In this document: positions 19,001-28,173 of the stretch, in pieces
Numbering within the stretch: the first letter of the stretch is position 1
Layout: each line of letters starts with the position of its first letter
NCBI GenBank assembly: GCA_947184155.2
Contig: CAMXCT020001735.1
Span: forward strand, 618,001-682,000
Reading direction: 5' to 3'
Length of the DNA stretch: 64,000 bases
Source: Cladocopium goreaui
Lineage: Eukaryota > Sar > Dinophyceae > Suessiales > Symbiodiniaceae
Position numbers and translations under genes: made by a program
Notes under the pieces: generated by a model
What the model was told of the DNA's origin: nothing
The model's database searches: none
Seen by the model: only the letters and a program-made list of their open reading frames with translations

Positions 19001-22000
19001 TGTGCGACTTGGTGGACACTCATCCAGTGTTCAGCCAACTTCCAAAAGACATCAAAGAGGAGCTCAAGGTGCACCCTGGAGACTGGGCAAAGCTGCCTGG
19101 AAATCAAAGAATGAGAAAGACGTGGAAAAGAGATGGCTTTGTGGTTCATCTTTTTGCAGGGCCATCAGAAGGGTTCACTCTTGCCAGAGCTTTTCAACAA
19201 CAAGGCTCTGACCCAGAAGAAATCATCGAGATCGACATCTTGAGAGGCAAAGACCATGACGTCCTCTCCAACGACGGCGTCTTTGGAGCACTTCTCACTG
19301 CGTGTTTTCAAGGAAAAATGAAGGGTTTGGTTGGAGGTCCAAATTGCAGAACAAGGTCAATACTACGACATTTTCCGATTCCTGGCAATCCAGAAGCTCC
19401 GCGACCAATCAGAAGATGGGGAGGAGAAGAGTTTGGCATTTTTGATGCCACAACAGAAGAAAAGAAAAAGCTTTTTGAAGATGATCTTCTTTTGTGGAGG
19501 ATGGTTCTCCTCTTTGTCGTTTCGGAGTACGTCAGGGTGGCCATGGAAAAAGAAAGGAAAACGTGGTTTGCCTTAGAACAACCGGCTTCTCCACGTCAAT
19601 ACAATGAAGATGTGGTCTCCATTTGGGACACTCCCCAATGGAAGGCCATCGCAAAAGAGTTTGACCTGCACGAGCTCACCTACAACCAAAAAGACCTTGG
19701 AGGAAAAGCATCAAAAAGAACGACTTTTTCAACCAATATGGACTTGGAGCTGGCCGGCAACTACATGAAGTGCCAGTCCCAGGGGGAGGTTGGAAATTCC
19801 AAAGAACTTTCAAGGTGGTCTCCAGGGACGATGTCTATGGTGGCAAAAGGCCTGGTTTCAGCTTTGTGGAGGACGCCAAAAATCAAAGCTTTGAGTTGGC
19901 AGGAACATGTCCAGTTTGGCCACGTTCCCTATCGGCGTGATTGCGCTGTGTGCCAGCAAACACTTCAACAATGTCTTCCCCATCGGCGAGTCAAATGGCC
20001 CACTCCTGGCGTTTTGTCCTTGGATACAGCAGGCCCCTTGAAGAAAGGAAAAGATGTGGACTCCTCTACTTCCAAGTACTTCCTTTGCGGTGCTTTGGTG
20101 TGGGCTGTTCCAGCTGGAACAGAAAAGATGAAGCAGCCCGATGAAGTTGAGGATGAAGAAGCTCCGATGATCGAAGTAGAAGGAAGAGCAGAACCAGAAG
20201 AAGCAGAAGAGGTAAGAGGTGAAGAGAAACCAAAGAAAGGAAGGCCAAGAAAAGAGGGGGAGGGAGATGAGTTTCCTGATGCTCCAGCTGATCTTGAAGA
20301 ACAACAAAGAAAAGAAGTTGAAGAGGCAAAACAGGAACTTGAGTTCCGAACTTTCAGGCTGGCTTTTCCTTTACCATCAAAGAGCGCAACGGTGGTTACC
20401 AACGCCGCCATGGATATGATCCTGCAGCTTCGAACTGAAGGATATCACATTGGCCGCATCCACTCAGACCGTGGACATGAATTTGCCAAGACCTTTTTGT
20501 CTTGGGCACGGAATCGGGGTATTCATGTCACCAAAACCCCGGGTGACGATCCAAGAGTCAATGGAAGAGCTGAGGTTGCCATCAAGAACACCAAGACGCA
20601 GATCAGAAAAGTTTTGAAGGCAGCTGAAGTTGGACCAGAATATTGGCCTTTGGCATTGAGGTATGCCAACGCCGTCAACAGAAGCATCAGAAGAGATGAA
20701 ACTCCGAACTGGCCGCCATTTTTGTCAGATGTGGTTGTCAGAAAGAGGAGGTGGAATCGCGATGACTTTCGCCCTACAATGGAGGTGGCCAAGTATGTGG
20801 CACCGTCAAAAGAAGATCATGGACATTGGATCATCGGGGAAAATGGTCAAGTCCGCCTGACCCGATGTGTCCTTCGAAAAGTTGAAGCAGTTCCCACAGA
20901 AGAACAGTGGGTAGCGATTGAAAGGCAGGTTGAAGATGCCCAAACTTTGAGAAGAAGGCTTCGCAACAAGGCTGCGGTGAGAAGGCTGGAAGGCGAAGTT
21001 GAAGAAAGTGAAGAAAAGAAAAGAAAACAGAGGATCTGGAAGGTCATAGAAGAAGAATCAAAGTCCATGGTGGGAGATGATGAGGAGACCATCATGGAAG
21101 AAATGAAGTTGATTTGCGATCTGAGGAAGGTCGCCATGGAGGAGGAAGTTCCAGAAGAAGAAGTCTTGCAGACAAAGATCGTTTCTCAAAGAGAAGTTTC
21201 AAAAGAATGGGAAAAGTGGAAGATGCCTGCGGAAGATGAGATTCAGGCACTTTTGAACGAAAAAGAAGCGATGAGAAGCATCAATAAAGAGCAGCTTGAG
21301 GAGATGATTCGAGCTGCAGAAGAAAGAGGAGTGAAGGTTGAGTTTTTGCCTTCAAAGCTGGTTTTTACGAAAAAGCCAGGAAAGAATGGAGGAAAAAGAA
21401 AGATGAGGTGGGTGATTTGTGGGAACTATGAATCCCGAAGTGATCAGGAAAGCAACTTTTCCAGCGGTGCTGACAGCACTGCCTTCCGCGTCATGCTGGT
21501 GATGTGTGCCCGGAATCAATGGCAAGCCGGGACGTTGGATGTCAAAACAGCTTTCCTGAACGCCTTCATTGATCAGGAGACGTCATCAAACCTGATCATT
21601 GTCAAGCCACCATCCCTCTTGGTTGAAAAGGGATGTTTGCCCATCGACATCTTCTACCTCCCTGAACGTGCAGTTTATGGCTTGAGAAGATCCCCAAAAC
21701 TGTGGGGTGACTGCAGAGATGATGTTTTGCGAGTTTTGGAAGTGAAGATTCCAAAAGGAGAAGGTGAAGAAAAGCTGAGGTTGAGTCCGATGGAAGCTGA
21801 ACCAAATCTTTGGATGATTCTCAAGCAGTGCGATTTGTCTGAAGATGAGGAGCCCCAGCTGAAAGGCCTTCTCATGACCTATGTGGATGATATGATGATT
21901 GCAGGTGACGAGAGCGTGGTCACTTCAGTCATGAAAGAACTTCAATCAAAGTGGACGACTTCCACACCAGACCGAGTCAGTTCAGTGCCAATTCGGTTTT

Positions 22001-23715
22001 TGGGCACTGAAATCACTAAACATGAACATGATGGCCGTGATGTTTGGCTGCTGTCGCAAGAGTCCTACGTGCGGGACTTAGTAGCACAAGGTGGTGAGGA
22101 AGTGAAAAAGCGAAAAATCCCCATCACACGCGATCAAAGTTCCCAGCTTGAGGAGCCTGAAGAAGGAGTGACTCCAGAGAAGGTGAAAAGAGCTCAGAAA
22201 GAGGTAGGTGAACTGCTTTGGTTAGTGACCAGAACGAGACCGGAGCTGATGTTCGCAGTCTCAAAAATGGGCTCCGCTACCACAAAGTCACCAGACTTGG
22301 TCCACGAGATCTACAAGCAGGTCTTGGGCTATTTGCTGGTCCACCCAATGGATGGTTTGGTCTTCGATGTGAAAGCAGAAGGCCCTTGGCTTTTGGAGGC
22401 GTTTGCAGATTCCTCATTTTCGCCACAAGGTGAGGAATCCCACGGAGCATTCGTCATCAAGCTCTGTGGATGCCCCATTTTTTGGCGATCAGGACGTCAA
22501 TCCCTGATCAGTCTGTCAACAGCCGAAAGCGAGATGATGGAATCAATGGAAAGTTTGGTAGCTGGCGAGTCAGTCGCCGTCATAGCAGAAGAACTTCAAG
22601 GTGATCTCTTGAAGATGGCTTGGAGTGACAACCAAGCCGCCACTGTCATTCTCACAGCAGATGGTGGGAATTGGAGAACCCGCCACCTGAAGATGAGGGC
22701 GCTGGCAGCACGTCAATTGATTGCCAGCGGCGAATGGACACTTCGCCACAAAAATGGCGAACACATGGAAGCTGACCTGGGCACAAAAGCACTCACAAGT
22801 GCCAGGTTTGAAATGTTGAAAAAGGAGCTTGGAATGGCCGCCAACACCGGCGCTGAGGCCCACCAAGAAGGGGGTGGCGAGCCCGCGCCTGATGCCGGAG
22901 CGCCAACCGCTGGAGGAGAGCGGGGGGCAATGCCCGCATCAAATGGCCATCCAAGCCCAAAGATCGAAGCAGCGAAAGCAGTTTTGAAAGTGGTGCTGCT
23001 TTTGGCCGCTGTTCAAGGTGCACAATCAGAAGGTGAAGAAAACAAAGGAGGAAAAGAAGAAGAAAGCTTTAAAGAATTTGAAGTTTTCATGGTGGTTTTC
23101 AGCTTGCTGGTGGTCGTGATGACCATGGCCTTTCAATGGATGTGGAAGGTTGGAGTAAGTCGTGTTTTTCCCAGTCTGCCAACGCAGGAGGGAGAGGATG
23201 GCCGAAGTCACCCTGCTGAAGTTGATGCTGCGCCACAAGCTGAAGAACCAGAAGTCCCCGAAGAATTGAGCTCTGCTACCACATCAGAAAGTAGCAGCAG
23301 TTCACAAGAAGAAGATCCACTAGGAGTTCAACGTGCCATTCAGGATATCAATCGAGAAGAAGCTGAGCTCTGGAATCGAATCAGGGCTGACCCAGCATGT
23401 TTTGAGAATGAGTATAACGAGTTCGAGAACGAGCAGCTCTCAACTCGAGTTTTCAGAACGCGCTATGGAGTAGTTTATCATGGATCTCTGGAGTGCGGCT
23501 ATCTCAGAGCTCCACAAACTGGAAGGGCATTCGAATTTCACTGGTGTTATCTTTGCAGGTACGTGGCGATGAAAACGAGGGGACCACCACCACCAGGAGT
23601 AGTCTTTTATTTGAATGGAGTTGGCGCTGCAGTGCACACAAGTCTGAGATGTCCTTTTTTGCGAGACTCAAAGGAATTTCCAATGTGTGCTCAGTGCCGT
23701 CCAAATTTCAATTAG
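16096..23715 (+). CDS. copia-1 gag-pol polyprotein with methyltransferase-like domain (2539 aa)
   Basis: ATG at 16096, only 37 nt after the 5' LTR; one frame to the TAG at 23715. Gag: Gln/Glu-rich N terminus, KEAADHQ repeats (about 266-300), a CCCH finger (from Cys688) and a CX2CX4HX4C zinc knuckle (720-733). Protease: VDSGAT (Asp842). Then a C5-methyltransferase-like domain (about 1016-1215): VVHLFAGP, GGPNC with Cys1084 at the catalytic position, ALEQP and GGKASKRTTFSTN. Integrase: HHCC finger (His1271, His1276, Cys1283, Cys1286) and core Asp1310, Asp1458, Glu1493, with a long acidic insert between the two Asp residues. RT: TLDVKTAFLNA (Asp1815) and YVDDM (1929-1933). RNase H: Asp2105, Glu2144, Asp2178. 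The C-terminal 290 residues add a hydrophobic segment (about 2296-2309), a strong membrane helix (about 2331-2351) and a duplicated H-x4-C...C-x2-C motif (HGSLEC...CYLC; HTSLRC...CAQC). Confidence 0.95.
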   Translation: MTSLYGRRRATQQELQQGEREMQAAQERLERENQELPLEDQGQGLGGEQKDLVAAETSVVASEEKGEKESETVKPIQDVSKSPSAVEPTPASEKGKVGSAAPSVVPISPQYHRQDATGGALDSSGQGVGAATPQVTQPQSSRDGMESVANRPDVGFAATPQTPLFTNEQLMQWRMLEEQAPLLLPRRLDMMYNMPLQRPQFMEFEEARLIEERRRHEELRQHVESLMMENRRLSKRVEELESRQVDAAEEYHTPDQKGIEPVSRRKEAADHQKEAADHQKEAADHQKDAADPQSKAVDPQRKDEDLQRRLGAYGREVESRQQKFEDCPREAADPPKVGSSSIPKTSGGCRPPEDPPKEAGRPPKGSSTGQGEFTEKSLEFMALMIDSMKEMQRKMTEGKEEAGMVKGMEIVRTGIPDLPVLPSWNPTTGPLQLGDWLLMVGPLVADMSASSEEWWKLTIKEAEAWYKDHMQLAPLEKIQHGHATPSCLQDTKWQRLERRVSVMVLQSVPEQVKEQLVASRRLEVFGIITYLHLLYSPGGVTEKQLLLKTLEDPAEVSVLSEAPAALRRWLRWKRRTLEIGATPPDPTLLLKGLNRLVRKVVDPNRELQFRVSLVRSSLGVDTTPSDLNITQFANHLLAELEQASLSEKRSSSSTKDQPKLKKIEDSQGGREGRGYEREEGQQKERQRCKFFFTDAGCRKGKECRFLHDITKEEMAEKRRCWTCGAVDHLSPSCPRKIGSESPKKGKALKAEGGKTGQQSQKDGSGSPTSSTTSMKDLLEEASKLLKSYQEPPTSSSTTSSEKKESEGGSKEEILERLHQQIKSMKTFKLLQIGRGTHQGLVDSGATHPLRPLRRFEDATAYPVVQVTLANGTTEKLKISPGGSMVSEVKDIEPIIPMGLLTSRLKCQVQWSDEGISIKHPRRGLLPVCKDGGCPQVPRALAMELIEELEEKKEGLKLKGAQLQKEFAWMCDLVDTHPVFSQLPKDIKEELKVHPGDWAKLPGNQRMRKTWKRDGFVVHLFAGPSEGFTLARAFQQQGSDPEEIIEIDILRGKDHDVLSNDGVFGALLTACFQGKMKGLVGGPNCRTRSILRHFPIPGNPEAPRPIRRWGGEEFGIFDATTEEKKKLFEDDLLLWRMVLLFVVSEYVRVAMEKERKTWFALEQPASPRQYNEDVVSIWDTPQWKAIAKEFDLHELTYNQKDLGGKASKRTTFSTNMDLELAGNYMKCQSQGEVGNSKELSRWSPGTMSMVAKGLVSALWRTPKIKALSWQEHVQFGHVPYRRDCAVCQQTLQQCLPHRRVKWPTPGVLSLDTAGPLKKGKDVDSSTSKYFLCGALVWAVPAGTEKMKQPDEVEDEEAPMIEVEGRAEPEEAEEVRGEEKPKKGRPRKEGEGDEFPDAPADLEEQQRKEVEEAKQELEFRTFRLAFPLPSKSATVVTNAAMDMILQLRTEGYHIGRIHSDRGHEFAKTFLSWARNRGIHVTKTPGDDPRVNGRAEVAIKNTKTQIRKVLKAAEVGPEYWPLALRYANAVNRSIRRDETPNWPPFLSDVVVRKRRWNRDDFRPTMEVAKYVAPSKEDHGHWIIGENGQVRLTRCVLRKVEAVPTEEQWVAIERQVEDAQTLRRRLRNKAAVRRLEGEVEESEEKKRKQRIWKVIEEESKSMVGDDEETIMEEMKLICDLRKVAMEEEVPEEEVLQTKIVSQREVSKEWEKWKMPAEDEIQALLNEKEAMRSINKEQLEEMIRAAEERGVKVEFLPSKLVFTKKPGKNGGKRKMRWVICGNYESRSDQESNFSSGADSTAFRVMLVMCARNQWQAGTLDVKTAFLNAFIDQETSSNLIIVKPPSLLVEKGCLPIDIFYLPERAVYGLRRSPKLWGDCRDDVLRVLEVKIPKGEGEEKLRLSPMEAEPNLWMILKQCDLSEDEEPQLKGLLMTYVDDMMIAGDESVVTSVMKELQSKWTTSTPDRVSSVPIRFLGTEITKHEHDGRDVWLLSQESYVRDLVAQGGEEVKKRKIPITRDQSSQLEEPEEGVTPEKVKRAQKEVGELLWLVTRTRPELMFAVSKMGSATTKSPDLVHEIYKQVLGYLLVHPMDGLVFDVKAEGPWLLEAFADSSFSPQGEESHGAFVIKLCGCPIFWRSGRQSLISLSTAESEMMESMESLVAGESVAVIAEELQGDLLKMAWSDNQAATVILTADGGNWRTRHLKMRALAARQLIASGEWTLRHKNGEHMEADLGTKALTSARFEMLKKELGMAANTGAEAHQEGGGEPAPDAGAPTAGGERGAMPASNGHPSPKIEAAKAVLKVVLLLAAVQGAQSEGEENKGGKEEESFKEFEVFMVVFSLLVVVMTMAFQWMWKVGVSRVFPSLPTQEGEDGRSHPAEVDAAPQAEEPEVPEELSSATTSESSSSSQEEDPLGVQRAIQDINREEAELWNRIRADPACFENEYNEFENEQLSTRVFRTRYGVVYHGSLECGYLRAPQTGRAFEFHWCYLCRYVAMKTRGPPPPGVVFYLNGVGAAVHTSLRCPFLRDSKEFPMCAQCRPNFN

Positions 23716-23756
23716 CGGTTTGAGTCATGGATGTTGTAGAACCTGACGGTTTCTAC

Positions 23757-23766
23757 AAAGGGGGAG
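23757..23766 (+). promoter_or_regulatory. copia-1 polypurine tract
   Basis: AAAGGGGGAG lies directly before the 3' LTR, the expected place for plus-strand priming. Confidence 0.85.
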
Positions 23767-23993
23767 TGCAGACACGCACAAATCAAGAAGTGTAACACTC
23801 CCACACATGTCCATTTTCAATTAATCCTGCGGTTGACGTAGCCGCTTTTTTACTTCAAGCATTGGCGAAAAACCATTGCGGCTGCGAGCTGCGATTGCCG
23901 AGTTGGAGGTGCCCGGAACTGGAAGTATCTGTTCTTATCAGTGTGACAACGAGGGGAACTACAACATAACGATCCAGGTTGGTGGCTTCTTTA
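23767..23993 (+). repeat. copia-1 3' LTR
   Basis: 227 bp, no difference seen from 15832-16058. Followed by the AAAAC target duplication. Confidence 0.95.
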
Positions 23994-24008
23994 AAAACCA
24001 CCAACCAG
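23994..24008. mobile_element. MITE family 2, copy 1, right part
   Basis: AAAACCACCAACCAG is the inverted partner of the CTGGTTGG end at 15742, separated from it by copia-1. AAAAC is also the retrotransposon's target duplication. Confidence 0.75.
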
Positions 24009-24607
24009 CAATGATATGTCCAAAAAAATGTTAATTGTCAGAATTCAATCATCTTCAGCCATGATTATCATGGTTTGCTTCACTGTGAGTATGGCGCGCG
24101 CATACGCGCGCTGAAATTGAAGCCGTTTGATTCCATTCATAAATTGAGGGATTGTAATTGCAGCCAAAAGTCCCCCAGATAGTGAAGGCTTGGGAGGGCA
24201 TCTGAAAGGGAACCTGATTCTTTGGTGTTCATTGTAGCCTTCATGCGCATTGCTTGGCTGTGGTACCCCATCAACTGAGTAGCGAATCGGATCATCGATC
24301 ATGCCACAATCGGAATCGGTGGACAAATGTGACTCACATCCCCTTTTTGTATCGTTTTTGTTGGAATATATCTCCACAATATCCCTTTGAATGCCTCCAT
24401 TCTATGGCATCTATGCCATCAGGGAAGCAGGAAAATCATGGAAAATCCCTTGTTCCATCTTGTTCCTTCGATCCAATGAAGTAAATAGAAAAGAAGAGGA
24501 GATGATCTTTTAATCTCACAATATCTCACTAATATCTATACACTTTCGATATTTTATCAATCTTACCACATCATAATTGTCATACCCTCATCATACCCTC
24601 ATCTCAG
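24009..24607. other. Intron-like sequence after copia-1
   Basis: No supported exon. A reverse-strand open frame at 24045-24377 has weak protein character and no start or splice support. Confidence 0.4.
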
Positions 24608-24908
24608 CGGGTCGAGGAACTCGGCACTCCCAGCCTTCAGTGTCTCCGTCATCCGGGCCGCCGAAGTGTTTCTGTACCTGGGCGACAGAACAGACCATCA
24701 GATCCATGAGGAATTTGTACTTGAAATAAGCTTTAGTGAAGAACAAATCGACCGCGTTTGCCAAGTAATTTGCCTGAAATTTCACTTGGAACCGTCTTGG
24801 AACCATCTGGAGCCCATGGTCAACCCGTTTGGTCAACGCTTTTTCAGGAAGACAATTTTCGAGAACTTGAAGAAGCGTTTGAAAAAGGACTGGAAGGATG
24901 TCATGCAG
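24608..24908 (+). CDS. Candidate long host exon
   Basis: 301 nt between TCTCAG and CAG^GTGAGC. One frame is open throughout: GSRNSALPAFSVSVIRAAEV, FLYLGDRTDHQIHEEFVLEI, ending FENLKKRLKKDWKDVMQ. Another frame is open from about 24740 (LEEAFEKGLEGCHAGEPTG) and runs on to MITE copy 1B, so the phase and 3' end are unsettled. Family not recognised. Confidence 0.45.
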
Positions 24909-24979
24909 GTGAGCCAACCGGGACAGTCATGGCACTGTTGCTGTTCGCGAGAGCAAAAACTCATTCCATTTGCAACCTG

Positions 24980-25114
24980 TACCCACAGATAATCCAACAT
25001 AGCTGTGGAATGCTACGGAAAATCTCCTTGATCGATCTTTTCTTAGATGATGTACTGGCGTACCTATGAAAATCTGTGTTTTTTTCCATAGCTATGTTGG
25101 ATTACCAGAGGGTA
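24980..25114. mobile_element. MITE family 1, copy B
   Basis: TACCCACAGATAATCCAACATAG at the left pairs with CATAGCTATGTTGGATTACC then AGAGGGTA at the right. The donor-like CTGGTAAT of other copies is CAGATAAT here; the TTACCAG acceptor-like end is kept. Confidence 0.75.
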
Positions 25115-25375
25115 AATGCTACATTTTTGGTACATTTATTATTGGTTCAATCACATTGCGCCCTGCCTCTCAAGGTCAATAAGGAGGACTGAACATGTCA
25201 GGGGCCTGGACGCGTGACTTTGGGTTGCAGATATGCCGCTTTGTCCGTTGTTTGGGGTATATTATATGGATATATGGTATACCGCAATTCTCACGGCCAG
25301 TGACCTATAACAACTGTACCTCAACCAATGGACCAGAACCCGAGCTTATCCGATCCATCCTTCGCCATAACGCAG

Positions 25376-25469
25376 GACCGGGAACGCTTGGAGATCTACA
25401 AGGAAGTTCAGCGGAACCTGCGCGAACGCCTGAAGCTGACGGCCGAGGCACCTCGAAGAATCGCCAGAG
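25376..25469 (+). CDS. Candidate host exon (charged helical segment)
   Basis: After ACGCAG, before GTTGGTGAGG. The open frame reads DRERLEIYKEVQRNLRERLK then LTAEAPRRIAR. The frame is also open upstream to an ATG at 25328 (MDQNPSLSDPSFAITQ), so it may be longer or a first exon. Looks like a coiled coil; family unknown. Confidence 0.55.
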
Positions 25470-25710
25470 GTTGGTGAGGCACCTCCAGATTTCCATAAAT
25501 CCAACCAAGTTAGCCGTTAGTAAATTAGCATGGTGAAAGAATATGTGAACGACACCAAGAGAAACCCATCAATAAATATATACTATTATATACTGATATA
25601 TACATAGAAATCACAGATATAGATCTCAATTTTGCTTGTTTTTGCCAGTGCCATCATTAAAAAAAACCTGATTTTCCATGGCCCAATGGCCCAATGGGAT
25701 GGGATGCCAG

Positions 25711-25807
25711 GACTGGGCTTGGATGACGCAGCGCTACGTGAGGGGCGAGAGCCAGCTTCGCGGCGTTCAACGCCTTCGGCCGCGCCTGGAGGCACCATTC
25801 TCGGAGG
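25711..25807 (+). CDS. Candidate host exon (basic)
   Basis: Between TGCCAG and GTTTTT. The open frame reads DWAWMTQRYVRGESQLRGVQ then RLRPRLEAPFSE. GC-rich against AT-rich flanks. Confidence 0.55.
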
Positions 25808-26973
25808 GTTTTTGGGGGGAAATCGTGGTGATTTCATAGGGTTGAATGGTGACTTAATGATCTTAATGCTGATTGCATTGTAATTTATGTGACATTAATA
25901 TCCCTAAGAAAAACACGGAGAATATTTGAAAAGTAAATACCTACTGACATAGCAACGTGATAATTTATTTTTTGGGATGACATATTATAGTATATGTATG
26001 TGTATATGCATAATATAATCATATAGAATCACTAGAAGTTTAACTTTGAGTAGTTGAGCTGGGAAACAACCATTTGTGTTCTGGTCATTGAGTCAGTGAA
26101 TTTAGTTTCATATGATTCATGAGCAGGAATATGTGCGAAAGATACGTATTGCTATTTATTCCCAGAAGCCAAAGGACCTAAACTTCTTGGATGGTTCTCA
26201 CCCTTTGAGAATGGGGAATTGAGGACGCCAAAGGTGCTTGAAACATCCATTTTGAGTCACTGTACCCAAGCTTGAGTCGTACTGCCCGGCTGGATGATTT
26301 GGGCCAAAAATGGTCCCCCAAAATGGCAGGGTGAAAATTCATGGGGCCAGCAGGGGGCCAGCAGTTCTGGAGAATTTCACCTGCCAGGATGATGGTTACT
26401 CCAGCTCCAGCTAAGATCCACCACACCATTCCCCGCCAAAAAAACGCCCAACCGATGCACTGCCGATGAACTCTATGGGATTTGCAATGTGGCTTGACAT
26501 TGCAATAGGACAGGACTGGTGAAACTGTCCTGTGATTCTTGGTGACACGCCAAAACCAGGTCAAAACACAAACTTTTGACTTGCAGGCTGTGATGGATCG
26601 AAGCCTCTATGAGCTTCGATTCTTTCCTTAAATGGGTTTGATCGAAATTGCAGGAAGAATTCAAAGTCACCATGGGCCATGCCATGGGCTGCACCCCACA
26701 AATGATGGTCGCGTATTGCCAAGACTTGCAAAATCATCCATCATTTTAGCCTCAGATCCGGACATTACCATGATATTGATGTACACCGTTATAAGATATG
26801 ACACATGCTTGTAGTTGAAAATGCATATGAATAATGATATATATATATATATTATGTATTAAGATCACCATATCACTATATTAATATACTATATATATAT
26901 ACAATGTCATACATCAACCGGCATATCCTGTGCATATTACGGTGATTTTCCAATGCTTTTTTGAAACGCCAAG
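25808..26973. other. Intron-like sequence
   Basis: No supported exon. TA microsatellites at about 26843-26905; the reverse-strand frames at 26178-26694 look non-coding. Confidence 0.4.
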
Positions 26974-27055
26974 GAGCTCGACCGACACCTGGAGGCGTCT
27001 CTCTCCAGCGATGCGCCACGGAGCCATGGATGCCCTCGACAGCCTGCAGCACCTG
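26974..27055 (+). CDS. Candidate host exon
   Basis: Between GCCAAG and GTGATT. The open frame reads ELDRHLEASLSSDAPRSHGC then PRQPAAP. Unknown protein. Confidence 0.4.
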
Positions 27056-27215
27056 GTGATTTGAGTCGCTTGCGGCGCGGACAAAACCTGGACGTCGCGA
27101 AAAACGCGAGGTTTTCGGTTTTCTGTTTGGCCGCGGTAGGGATTGAAGGGATTGGGGGGTGCTAAGGTGTGCTAAGGTCGGGAATGTTGTGTGAAAATTG
27201 TAGCTGTATCTGGTT

Positions 27216-27318
27216 TCCCCTCTGGTAGTTTAACATAGCTATTGAATGCTATTGTTCATTGTTTAGTTTATTTTCTTTTAGACGTCCATAGCTATGCCAA
27301 ATTATATACCAGAGGGTA
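27216..27318. mobile_element. MITE family 1, copy C
   Basis: CCCTCTGGTAGTTTAACATA pairs with ATACCAGAGGGTA at the right end and inner CATAGCTAT arms. The left terminal TA has become TC. Confidence 0.75.
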
Positions 27319-27825
27319 TGCATGACATGCGTCAGCTAGCTTGTCTTGTTCGACGATTCATGCCCAATGCAAAGAAAAGGGTGACAAGAACGATATCTAT
27401 AGACATGATCATAGTCTGACAGGACGGACGACATGAGGTGAATGTGGATGTTCGGAAATTCCACTGGAAACCCGTTTGACTGATATTAGAAGCGTGTGCC
27501 GGCAGATGTGCATCATGCGATGTGGTGTTTGCTTCCATTCAGTGTTTCGAGCCGATAAAATCATCATCCTATGTGTCCTCATGTAAGTCCCATAGCATGA
27601 ATCTTCGTATTAATCATATATAACCACCATGCAAACTCACCATGTAAACTCACCATGTAAACTCACCATTGATCATATATACCGTATATATATATATTAT
27701 TATTATTATTATCATTATCATTATATTATATATCCACTATATAACCACCATGTAAATTCACCATGTAAACCCGCCATTGATCAGATATCTTCCCCATCAA
27801 CGGGTCAACTGACCACTGCATCCAG
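27319..27825. other. Intron-like sequence with short tandem copies
   Basis: CCATGTAAACTCA recurs at 27628-27670 and 27746-27775, with an ATT/ATC simple repeat between. No exon is seen. Confidence 0.4.
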
Positions 27826-27890
27826 GTATCTTCCACCCAGCGGGCACGGATCCTCACGTGCCTTGGGTTGCGGAATCCGACATCGACATG
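27826..27890 (+). CDS. Candidate host exon with GC donor
   Basis: Between ATCCAG and GCAAGT, the classic form of a GC-type donor, which dinoflagellates use often. The open frame reads VSSTQRARILTCLGLRNPTS. The frame stays open past the donor, so the end is not certain. Confidence 0.45.
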
Positions 27891-28092
27891 GCAAGTGTTG
27901 CTGGGAAAATCCGTTCGATAAATATGGCTATCTAATGGGCTATCAACGGCTATCTGCGGATATACATGGAAAACGGATTTTCCCAATAAAACTTAGCATA
28001 TAGATAGACAACTGCAATAAATGGCTATAAATGTTACATATAGTTCTTTTATTCTCTCGGAAGGTAATTGTGTCGGTTGATTGACACTTTCC

Positions 28093-28173
28093 ATTGAAAT
28101 CGAAGCGCAGATCAAGCAGTGCTTTGCCGCAGCAAAGGCGCGCGAAAATGGCGCTGCAGCAAAGACTACATGA
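28093..28173 (+). CDS. Candidate host exon (Ala/Lys-rich), possibly terminal
   Basis: The open frame reads IEIEAQIKQCFAAAKARENG then AAAKTT and TGA. An acceptor GCGCAG at 28110 would give a shorter exon. After the TGA the same frame is again protein-like (GKTAVLFAKNAE), so two exons or a different splice are possible. Confidence 0.35.
   Translation: MEIEAQIKQCFAAAKARENGAAAKTT

Larger units (their letters stand above)
15832..23993 (+). mobile_element. Intact Ty1/copia-type LTR retrotransposon (copia-1)
   Basis: 8162 bp with 227-bp direct LTRs that I read as identical, AAAAC target duplications (15827-15831 and 23994-23998), a candidate primer-binding site, a purine tract and one uninterrupted 2539-codon ORF. 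Integrase precedes RT, the copia order. Identical LTRs indicate a very recent insertion. It landed in the right TIR of an older family-2 MITE and probably lies in a host intron. Confidence 0.95.

Noticed and set aside
22800..23715. A classical envelope gene
   Set aside because: It is in frame with pol, has a single membrane helix and zinc-like motifs, and lacks fusion-protein features.
24591..24917. 108-codon reverse-strand gene opposite the 24608 exon
   Set aside because: The + strand has matching acceptor and donor; the reverse frame has no splice or start support.
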